Below are positions 5,217 to 10,751 of a stretch of 10,751 bases of DNA, one piece after another. The notes beneath the pieces were generated by a model, which had not been told where the DNA came from, made no database searches, and worked only from the letters and a program-made list of their open reading frames with translations. The DNA comes from an uncultured Aggregatibacter sp. GTDB lineage: Bacteria; Pseudomonadota; Gammaproteobacteria; Enterobacterales; Pasteurellaceae. Position 1 is the stretch's first letter, and each line of letters starts with the position of its first letter. Made by a program: the position numbers and the translations under genes. The stretch is taken from contig NZ_CABFLM010000080.1 of the NCBI RefSeq assembly GCF_901873365.1, positions 1-10,751 on the forward strand. The letters run 5' to 3'.

Positions 5217-6173
5217 TTATCGATAAAACGCAACGAAATCCAGTGCTTTTGTCCATAAATTGGCGTAGCCGGTGTTTTTGCCGTAAGAGTTATCGCAAAC
5301 CACGTTTGGAATTTCCAATAAACAGGAAAAAATATGTCCGTGCAGACGAGTCGTGGTGATGTTGTCATAACTTAGGAAGTTTTTTGCTACCCTTTGCACA
5401 ATACGTAAGGTATAGTTTTTCCAGTATTGATGAACAAGATCTTTTAACCAACTGATATCGTGCCGCTTGGCAAATTTTGCTAAACGCCAGCTTACTGCCA
5501 AGACAAAGTCATCCTGACCGGATAAAATATCATCCCAATCTTTGATATGGCTGCCGGCAGGCAATTTTGCCGTAATATTTTTTTCGATATCGCTGGCTTC
5601 AATGTCTTTGCGTAAGAAATATAGCGATTGTCCGGTTTGAGTGTTTTTTGTCGGTAACGTGCCGTACAGTTCATGTGCCATGTCCGGTGATAAATACACA
5701 TTTGGTGAAAACTGTTTAAAGGCATTTGCCGTTCTTTCATCACGAGCCAGCAAATGACAATCTTGATGCTGCATGAAAAGTGCGGCGGATTTTTCCAGCG
5801 TTTCTTGGTTTTTATAGAAAAGGGTTTGTGGTAACACAATCACCCGATTATTCGGGAACGTCCGTATAATGGTTTCCCGTAAATTTTGGTGCTGTGGATA
5901 AAGATCGCCGAAATTACCACCGCCGTGTAATAAAATGGTGGTGTTTGGTGTAATTTTCTGTTTCAGTTCTTCGATGTCCATATCGAATTCACTGCGTTTT
6001 AAGGCTACATGAATATGATGATCCGTAAAAAACTGTTCTGTTCCGTGATAAATCAATAAATCGCCCACGTTTAAATGCAACGGATAGTCAAGATAAAAAA
6101 CATCGTTTTTATCTTTAATTAAATCTGCAATCGGAGCTAACTTGTTTTTTAAATCAATGAGTTGTTGATTCAT
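5217..6173 (-). CDS. Polysaccharide pyruvyltransferase family protein
   Basis: Members of this family (ExoV, WcaK/AmsJ, CsaB, EpsO) mostly move pyruvate from phosphoenolpyruvate onto a sugar of a surface glycan to form a ketal, adding negative charge; some members have other roles. The 318-residue length is typical. Visible landmarks are LNVGD at 34-38, HGGGNFGD at 83-90, VLPQTLFY at 113-120, RDERT at 144-148, and the family signature near the C-terminus, TTRLHGHIFSCLLEIPNVV (274-292), followed by DNSYGKN. No signal peptide or membrane segment is seen, so action is expected at the cytoplasmic face. Its ATG overlaps the flippase stop codon by 4 bp (ATGA), indicating translational coupling, and a terminator follows. 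The acceptor sugar cannot be told from sequence, and pyruvylation is a family-level inference. Confidence 0.88.
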   Translation of the reverse strand: MNQQLIDLKNKLAPIADLIKDKNDVFYLDYPLHLNVGDLLIYHGTEQFFTDHHIHVALKRSEFDMDIEELKQKITPNTTILLHGGGNFGDLYPQHQNLRETIIRTFPNNRVIVLPQTLFYKNQETLEKSAALFMQHQDCHLLARDERTANAFKQFSPNVYLSPDMAHELYGTLPTKNTQTGQSLYFLRKDIEASDIEKNITAKLPAGSHIKDWDDILSGQDDFVLAVSWRLAKFAKRHDISWLKDLVHQYWKNYTLRIVQRVAKNFLSYDNITTTRLHGHIFSCLLEIPNVVCDNSYGKNTGYANLWTKALDFVAFYR

Positions 6174-7693
6174 CTTTTCACTCTTTTTCTTAAATAGCTA
6201 AATAAAAAGTCTTTTTCAGTTTTGTTGAGTCCCATTACGAGAATCACTGAAATTAACACAACTTCAAGCAGGATAGCTTCTCCTACAAATTCCAAGAATG
6301 AGTAGGTACGCTGTGTATCCGAGAAATAAATTAAGCCTAATAATAAGGCGAAAACAAGGCTGATATTTGTTAAGTATGAGACAAATTCTTTGCGATTAAA
6401 TTTAATTCTTTTGTTAATAAAGTAGAGGCGATAAAGCTGCATAAAAAGTGCGGTGCAGAATTTACCGATAAAGGCATAGACCGGATTGTAGCCTAAGGTA
6501 AACAGATAATAGGCAAGCGGCACGGTGCAAAGATCGATAATCGCCAAGATAACGTTGTATTGTTTAATGGTTTTAGAACCTATGGCTAACGCCGTCATCC
6601 AAAACGACCCAGCCATGGCACTGATGAGGGAACAAACAAGTGTGGCTTGTACCAGTTTATCGGTGTACATCGGCACATTATCGCCCAACCATAATGTCAG
6701 TAATGTGTGGCTAAAATACAGTACCGGCGCAGATAAAATCGCGATTAAGTAGAAAGAATATTTTGAGGTACCCAAGATCAACCTTTTATTTCGCTCATAG
6801 TCTTTTGCCGCATAGGATTGCACCAGCTGCGGGTTAAATGCCACTTGGAAGTTGTTCACAAAACTATACACGGCGGTATCCACTTGTGTCGCAATGCCGA
6901 CCGCCGCATTTGCGGCAACGCCGAAGAACAGGTTGGTCACCATATTCAGCCCTTGCGTTGAACCTACATAAGCGAGTTGTCCCACCAGCATCCAGCCGGA
7001 AAAACTCATCATTTCTTTGGTGGTATGTAAATCTTTCTCAAAATGGAAACGGGTTTCCGTGTAGAACGCTTTGCGTGTGAAACGAAAATAAAGGGTAAAC
7101 ACCAATAGGCTGACGCACAACAACAAGAGGCTGTAAGAAATCAGTTTGTCGTAGTGTTCGATATGCATCAAAATAAAAATCGCCGTCAGTTTAAAGGCGG
7201 TTTCTGCTAGCCCTAGCCAAGCATAAAAAGCCATTCTTTCATGGGCGACAATCATGGCGTTAAAAGGCACTTTGATAATTTCAATCAAGGCAATGACCAA
7301 GGCGACTTGATAAACAAGATTGGCCGCTTGCATACGCGCGGCAGGAATAATTAATTTATGGTTAAGGAACCATAGCCCAACAGTTTCCGCCAAGATTACC
7401 ACAACCAACATAATCAATAAGTGATTGAGAATACTGATGTTAAACACTTTATTGATGCGCTTGCTATCGTTTGAGGCTTTTTCGACGTTAATGAAACGTT
7501 GTGTGGTGGCAGTCATGGTACCGTTAAAGAAGGAGAATAAAATCACCACGCCCATGACAATGTTGTAGATCCCGAAATCTTCCACGCCCAATACGCGCAA
7601 CACCACGCGCGAGATATACAACATCGCGCCCATATTGAACAACATGCGGATATAAAGAAAGAGGGTGTTTTTAGCAATGGTTTTGTTGGACAT
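6170..7693 (-). CDS. Wzx-like oligosaccharide flippase (MOP superfamily)
   Basis: This 507-residue membrane protein has roughly a dozen hydrophobic segments and fits the polysaccharide transporter branch of the MOP superfamily, which moves undecaprenyl-linked sugar units from the cytoplasmic to the periplasmic face. The N-terminus MSNKTIAKNTLFLYIRM, VLRVLGVEDFGIYNIV (31-46) and TATTQRFIN (61-69) are characteristic, and a Pro/Gln-rich NPQLVQSYA stretch follows the central loop. The frame is open to an ATG at 7777, but ATG 7693 is chosen: it matches the usual N-terminus of the family, and the likely promoter (7737-7765) lies between the two, so the upstream codons would not be transcribed. No clear ribosome binding site is seen. 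It is translationally coupled to the pyruvyltransferase-family gene and divergent from the GT25-polymerase-GT2 arm, which should supply its substrate. Confidence 0.9.
   Translation of the reverse strand: MSNKTIAKNTLFLYIRMLFNMGAMLYISRVVLRVLGVEDFGIYNIVMGVVILFSFFNGTMTATTQRFINVEKASNDSKRINKVFNISILNHLLIMLVVVILAETVGLWFLNHKLIIPAARMQAANLVYQVALVIALIEIIKVPFNAMIVAHERMAFYAWLGLAETAFKLTAIFILMHIEHYDKLISYSLLLLCVSLLVFTLYFRFTRKAFYTETRFHFEKDLHTTKEMMSFSGWMLVGQLAYVGSTQGLNMVTNLFFGVAANAAVGIATQVDTAVYSFVNNFQVAFNPQLVQSYAAKDYERNKRLILGTSKYSFYLIAILSAPVLYFSHTLLTLWLGDNVPMYTDKLVQATLVCSLISAMAGSFWMTALAIGSKTIKQYNVILAIIDLCTVPLAYYLFTLGYNPVYAFIGKFCTALFMQLYRLYFINKRIKFNRKEFVSYLTNISLVFALLLGLIYFSDTQRTYSFLEFVGEAILLEVVLISVILVMGLNKTEKDFLFSYLRKRVKR
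6446..6454 (+). repeat. DNA uptake signal sequence (perfect core)
   Basis: A perfect AAGTGCGGT lies within the flippase gene. An 8-of-9 copy (AAGTGCGGC) lies at 5778-5786 in the pyruvyltransferase-family gene. Confidence 0.85.
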
Positions 7694-7736
7694 TGGAAAA
7701 ATCGAACTTGTGTTTTTGCCGTAAAATAGGTGGGGG

Positions 7737-7765
7737 ATTATAGATTTCTTTAGTATAATCAGCAA
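7737..7765 (-). promoter_or_regulatory. Promoter for the leftward flippase-pyruvyltransferase arm
   Basis: On the minus strand a perfect -10 box TATAAT (complement of 7737-7742) lies 17 bp from a -35 candidate TTGCTG (complement of 7760-7765). Transcription would start near 7730 and give a leader of about 37 bases to ATG 7693. The -35 box is only a partial match to TTGACA. Confidence 0.62.
7754..7759 (+). promoter_or_regulatory. Possible -10 box for the rightward glycosyltransferase arm
   Basis: A perfect TATAAT lies on the plus strand about 70 bases upstream of the GT25 start, inside the spacer of the leftward promoter. No good -35 box lies 16-18 bp upstream, so activity may need an activator or the match may be chance in A/T-rich DNA. 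Confidence 0.3.
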
Positions 7766-7829
7766 TCTTTTATGCAACTATTTCCCCTTAACACAATCAA
7801 ACGGAAAATAGATTTTAACTGAGATGATT

Positions 7830-8600
7830 ATGAATAAATATTTGATTTCACTAGATAAAGATATTCAGCGTCGTGAGCTGTTTTTTGCTCAACCTGATAC
7901 AGCAGATTTCGCGGTTTTTTCAGCGATTAATACCATGCAAAAAGAGTGGGATGAATTGGCTGAAGTGTTCAATCCAACGAAGTTTGAACAGCATTATGGG
8001 CGCAATGTCACAAAAGGCGAAATTGGTTGTACATTAAGTCATTTAGCGGTTTATCGTCAGATCGTAGAAGATCAAAATGTGACGGAAAACGAGTATGCAT
8101 TGGTGTGCGAAGACGATGCCTTATTCAATGTAAGTTTGTCACCAAAAACGACCGCACTTTTAACCGAAAAATGTGATGCAGATATTGTATTAATCGGGCA
8201 ATCAAAAATTGCGGAATTTGATGATGTGGAATTGGAAATAAATTATCCGACAACCTTCTCATTTTTACGTCAAACAGTTGGTGATGTCACCGTGGCTTAT
8301 CCGTATAAAAGTTATTTTGCAGGCACGGTAGCATACTTAATTAAAAAATCGGCAGCCCGTGCATTTTTAAAACAACTTGAACAAGAAAAGCCGTTTTGGC
8401 TTGCCGATGATTTCTTGCTATTTGAAACCCAATTCCAAATCAATAACAATGTGGTTCGTCCGCTTGTGGCTATTGAAAATCCACAGTTAGTGAGTAATTT
8501 GGAAGCGATTCGCGGTTCAAAATCCAATAATTTAGTGAAGAAATTAATTAAATATCCGCTCAAAAAAATCTTAGCAGTGAAAAAGAATTTAGGAAAATAA
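7830..8600 (+). CDS. Glycosyltransferase family 25 (LOS/polysaccharide)
   Basis: The 256-residue product belongs to the GT25 family, which in Haemophilus and Neisseria contains lipooligosaccharide galactosyl- and glucosyltransferases such as LgtB, LpsA and Lex2B. Landmarks are the N-terminal YLISLDKDIQRRE (4-16), the signature GEIGCTLSHLAVYRQIV (63-79), the acidic metal/nucleotide-sugar motif VCEDDA (92-97), GTVAYLIKKSAA (165-176) and the acidic WLADDF (190-195). It is cytoplasmic, with a basic C-terminal tail (about 230-256) that may touch the membrane. ATG 7830 is preferred over 7824: GAG at 7821-7823 is well spaced only for 7830, and family members commonly begin MNKYLISL. The sugar specificity cannot be read. 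No tandem tetranucleotide tract is present, so the slip-strand switching known for some Haemophilus LOS genes is not expected. It is first of three rightward genes. Confidence 0.9.
   Translation: MNKYLISLDKDIQRRELFFAQPDTADFAVFSAINTMQKEWDELAEVFNPTKFEQHYGRNVTKGEIGCTLSHLAVYRQIVEDQNVTENEYALVCEDDALFNVSLSPKTTALLTEKCDADIVLIGQSKIAEFDDVELEINYPTTFSFLRQTVGDVTVAYPYKSYFAGTVAYLIKKSAARAFLKQLEQEKPFWLADDFLLFETQFQINNNVVRPLVAIENPQLVSNLEAIRGSKSNNLVKKLIKYPLKKILAVKKNLGK
8151..8159 (-). repeat. DNA uptake signal sequence (perfect core)
   Basis: ACCGCACTT on the plus strand, i.e. AAGTGCGGT on the minus strand, lies within the GT25 gene and encodes Thr-Ala-Leu. Confidence 0.85.
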
Positions 8601-8609
8601 CGTAAAAAA

Positions 8610-9809
8610 ATGACCGCACTTTTTAACCTTTTTTATCTTTACGATCCTTGGCTGTTCCATGTCGTACGAATGTCATTCGTCGCGGGATTGGCTGCATTGG
8701 TTGTTTTGGCTTATCAGTATATTAAAAAGCAGAAACCGCAAGGCATCATTTTGCCTTTAGACAGTCTTGCTGTTTTAGGCGGATTGATTGTTTTCAGTGT
8801 GATTCCGTTATTACTTAATGGCACAAAAGATCTTTCTGTTATCACCATGTATGTGAAGGAATTGATTTTATTCTTATTAGGCGTGGGAATTTATAATGCG
8901 TTTTATGCCAATGCAAACGGACAACAAAGAGTCGTGCGAGACTTGCAAATTGGTGTTGTGGTGCAATTTGCAGTGGGCATCATTGGCTTGCTCGGTGCAT
9001 CATTTATGATCGATTTCTTGCTTTCGACCAATGCGGTGTTACCTGCACGTTTTTATGGTTCAGAGCAGGAATATCGCTTATATAACATCACCGCAACCGC
9101 CTTTTTCCAACTGAGTTTATTCTATTTAATGCTGTTGCATTTCTTACTGGCTTACAACGCTAAACATAATACACTTCCAAGTATTTTAGTGTTTTTTATG
9201 CTATGTATCGGATTAATTTCAGGACGAACATTCCTTCTGTTATCAGTTGTGAGCATTTTAGTGTATTTCAAATGGCGTTATGTCACATCACTCATTGCAT
9301 TTGCTATTTTGGTATTGTTATTGGCGTATTTCTTACCTGAAAACCCTTATGTGGCACATGCTTTAGAACCCGTGATCAATTTATTACACGGTGCAGGATT
9401 TGTCAGTTCGTCAACCGATACTTTGATGAAAAACCACCTGTTCATGCCAACCCTTAAACAGTTTATTTATGGCGATGGCATGTATATGACAGGGCAGTTA
9501 GAAGTCGGCCGTTATTATGGTCATACAGATTCAGGTTTCTTACGTCAGATTCTTTATGGTGGTGTGTCTTATGCCTTAGTGTGTTTTGCCGTGACATTCT
9601 ATTTTGTGCGCAAAGTAGCATTAAATTGGTTTGATGGCAGCTGGAAATTTATCCTTTCTGCCTTTGTGATTTTGGCATTTTGTAACATCAAAGCAGACAC
9701 CTTTGCTTTCCCTGGCATTATGTTCGTGATGTTGATGTTCTTATCGCTTTTTGGCACTCACGGTAAACAACTTATTTTATTTAAACAACAGGAGCCGAAA
9801 GATGTTTAG
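8610..9809 (+). CDS. Wzy-like O-antigen/polysaccharide polymerase
   Basis: This 399-residue protein is almost entirely hydrophobic, with about ten predicted membrane segments. Between about residues 243 and 315 lies a long hydrophilic loop carrying GDG (288-290) and the stretch RYYGHTDSGFLRQILYGG (301-318), a pattern common near the periplasmic loops of Wzy-type polymerases and related O-antigen ligases; SGRT at 204-207 is another frequent feature. Wzy joins undecaprenyl-linked repeat units in the periplasm. Sequence conservation in this class is low, so a WaaL-type ligase cannot be excluded, but position among flippase and transferases favours a polymerase. ATG 8610 lies 9 bp after the GT25 stop; its only ribosome-binding candidate (AGGA, 8591-8594) is unusually distant. 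The first codons (MTALF) come from an uptake sequence. It overlaps the next gene by 8 bp. Confidence 0.8.
   Translation: MTALFNLFYLYDPWLFHVVRMSFVAGLAALVVLAYQYIKKQKPQGIILPLDSLAVLGGLIVFSVIPLLLNGTKDLSVITMYVKELILFLLGVGIYNAFYANANGQQRVVRDLQIGVVVQFAVGIIGLLGASFMIDFLLSTNAVLPARFYGSEQEYRLYNITATAFFQLSLFYLMLLHFLLAYNAKHNTLPSILVFFMLCIGLISGRTFLLLSVVSILVYFKWRYVTSLIAFAILVLLLAYFLPENPYVAHALEPVINLLHGAGFVSSSTDTLMKNHLFMPTLKQFIYGDGMYMTGQLEVGRYYGHTDSGFLRQILYGGVSYALVCFAVTFYFVRKVALNWFDGSWKFILSAFVILAFCNIKADTFAFPGIMFVMLMFLSLFGTHGKQLILFKQQEPKDV
8613..8621 (-). repeat. DNA uptake signal sequence at the start of the polymerase gene
   Basis: ACCGCACTT directly follows the ATG of the polymerase gene and encodes its residues 2-4 (Thr-Ala-Leu). 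Read on the minus strand the core is followed by an A/T run reaching into the intergenic gap, as in strong uptake sequences. Confidence 0.88.
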
Positions 9810-10683
9810 TATCATCGTGCCTTCTTATAATCGGAAAGAAGAAATTCCTGCGTTATTGGAAAGTTTAACCAAGCAGACTGCCTATAATTTTGATGTGGTG
9901 ATTGTGGATGATTGTTCAAAAGAAGCCGTTGAAGTCACACAATCTTATCCATTTACAGTTAAAGTCATTCGTAACGAAACCAATCAAGGGGCAGCAGAAA
10001 GCCGTAATATCGGGGCAAGAAATGCCGATAATGATTGGCTGTTATTCCTTGATGATGACGATCGTTTTGCAAATGATAAATGTCAGAAATTAGCCGATGT
10101 GATTGCAGAGCATGCCGGTGTTAACTTTGTTTATCATCCTGCAAAATGTGAAATGGTGAATGAAGGTTTTAGCTATGTGACCAATCCGATTGAGCCACAA
10201 GAGATTAGCGTAGAGCGAATTTTACTGGCGAATAAAATTGGTGGTATGCCGATGATTGGGGTGAAAAAAGATCTGTTTTTAAAAATCGGTGGGTTATCCA
10301 CCGCACTTCGCTCATTGGAAGACTATGATTTCTTGCTGAAACTTGTACAAGATCCAACGTTTAAAGCGTACAAAGTAGCAGAACCATTAACTTATTGTAC
10401 GTTCCATACTAAGCGTTCTAGCGTATCAACAGATACAACTAATACGCAAAAAGCGATTGATTATATCCGTGAAAATTATGTGAAAACGGCAGAGCAAGAA
10501 AAGCATTTTGCTATCAATGCACAGTATATGTTGGCCTACCCACATATTATGAATTTATCCCGCAAAGCGGCTTTTTACTATTTTGAGATTTTTAAATTAA
10601 CGAAAAGTATCAAGCAGCTAGTCATTGCCTTTGTGGTTTTAATTTCCCCTAAATTGGCAATTAATTTGAAACGGTTTATGTAA
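9802..10683 (+). CDS. Glycosyltransferase family 2 (GT-A fold)
   Basis: The 293-residue protein starts with the classic GT2 entry FSIIVPSYNRKEEIPALLESL (residues 2-22), then VDDCS (35-39), the NxGAAESRNIGAR stretch (61-73), the metal-binding LFLDDDD (81-87) and the acidic SLEDYDF (171-177) expected to hold the catalytic base. GT2 enzymes transfer a sugar from a nucleotide donor; here the acceptor is presumably the lipid-linked unit at the inner face of the membrane. A hydrophobic, basic C-terminal tail (about 255-290) may bind the membrane. ATG 9802 is chosen because AGGAG at 9790-9794 is ideally spaced and it begins the GT2 fold directly; a TTG at 9751 would add an unrelated tail. It overlaps the polymerase stop by 8 bp, showing coupling. 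A REP-like element starts at the base after the stop codon. Donor and linkage are unknown. Confidence 0.93.
   Translation: MFSIIVPSYNRKEEIPALLESLTKQTAYNFDVVIVDDCSKEAVEVTQSYPFTVKVIRNETNQGAAESRNIGARNADNDWLLFLDDDDRFANDKCQKLADVIAEHAGVNFVYHPAKCEMVNEGFSYVTNPIEPQEISVERILLANKIGGMPMIGVKKDLFLKIGGLSTALRSLEDYDFLLKLVQDPTFKAYKVAEPLTYCTFHTKRSSVSTDTTNTQKAIDYIRENYVKTAEQEKHFAINAQYMLAYPHIMNLSRKAAFYYFEIFKLTKSIKQLVIAFVVLISPKLAINLKRFM
10300..10308 (-). repeat. DNA uptake signal sequence (perfect core)
   Basis: ACCGCACTT on the plus strand lies within the GT2 gene and encodes Thr-Ala-Leu. Confidence 0.85.
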
Positions 10684-10705
10684 GTAGCGTGCAACTTGTT
10701 GCACG
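10684..10705 (+). repeat. REP-like element 4 (GTAG plus palindrome)
   Basis: GTAG (10684-10687) and the 18-bp palindrome CGTGCAACTTGTTGCACG (10688-10705) are identical to element 1 at 5006-5027. The element begins at the base after the TAA of the GT2 gene. It has no following T-run, so it is a repeat and not a standard terminator. Confidence 0.75.
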
Positions 10706-10724
10706 AATTTTATGTCGGTACTTT

Positions 10725-10746
10725 GATGCAATAAGTTGCATCCTAC
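10725..10746 (-). repeat. REP-like element 5 (inverted partner)
   Basis: On the minus strand GTAG (complement of 10743-10746) is followed by GATGCAACTTATTGCATC. The outer two stem pairs differ from element 4 but remain complementary. With element 4 it forms a 63-bp BIME-like unit with GTAG at both outer ends. Confidence 0.72.
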
Positions 10747-10751
10747 GGAGA

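Noticed and set aside
5492..5839. A 115-codon minus-strand frame inside the pyruvyltransferase-family gene
   Set aside because: It is an out-of-frame shadow of a gene with clear family motifs; its own product has none.
7694..7777. Extended N-terminus of the flippase from ATG 7777
   Set aside because: The extra 28 residues are not typical of the family and the predicted promoter lies within them.
7824..8600. Phase-variable switching of the GT25 gene
   Set aside because: Haemophilus LOS genes are often switched by tandem tetranucleotides, but no such tract or long homopolymer is present in or before this gene.
10684..10705. REP-like palindrome as the terminator of the rightward operon
   Set aside because: No T-run follows the hairpin. 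It may still slow polymerase or protect the transcript 3' end, but it is not a standard Rho-independent terminator.

Overview
The window comes from a gammaproteobacterium of the Pasteurellaceae, most likely in the Haemophilus/Aggregatibacter branch. The main evidence is seven perfect copies of the nine-base DNA uptake signal AAGTGCGGT (or its complement), the 'Hin-type' dialect, spread over about 10.7 kb. QueF, the secreted ATP-dependent DNA ligase and the GT25 sugar transferase also resemble Haemophilus-type proteins. No species can be named from the sequence alone.

Layout. (1) 1-1290, leftward: the first 430 codons of a lipoprotein that runs off the left edge. It has a lipobox, a Gly/Ser linker and a long Ala/Glu/Lys/Gln coiled coil built of 14-residue repeats. 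(2) 1619-3388, leftward: queF (queuosine biosynthesis) and, upstream, an exported ATP-dependent DNA ligase preceded by a good match to the CRP-S (competence) site. (3) 3550-4812, leftward: a yefM-yoeB toxin-antitoxin pair with its TGTACA-type operator, followed 16 bp later by an ElyC/YdcF-family (DUF218) envelope gene; a strong terminator closes this unit at 3491-3518. (4) 4855-5216: no gene, but three copies of an 18-bp palindrome, two of them as an inverted pair carrying a GTAG tetranucleotide (REP/BIME-like). (5) 5217-10683: a compact, divergently transcribed surface polysaccharide locus. The leftward arm encodes a flippase (Wzx-like) and a pyruvyltransferase-family protein; the rightward arm encodes a GT25 glycosyltransferase, a Wzy-like polymerase and a GT2 glycosyltransferase. 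(6) 10684-10746: a second inverted pair of the same palindromes, starting at the base after the last stop codon.

How the parts fit together. The five polysaccharide genes would build a lipid-linked oligosaccharide (GT25, GT2, possible pyruvyl capping), flip it across the inner membrane (Wzx-like) and polymerise it (Wzy-like). The initiating transferase, ligase and chain-length regulator are not in the window. Its two arms appear to start from back-to-back promoters in the 136-bp gap at 7694-7829. The REP/BIME-like palindromes lie at both ends of this locus, which suggests a gain or exchange boundary.

The points most worth following up are the GTAG-palindrome family with compensatory stem changes, the CRP-S site before the ligase gene, the possible co-transcription of elyC with the toxin-antitoxin operon, the repeat-built lipoprotein, and the uptake sequence that forms the start of the polymerase gene.
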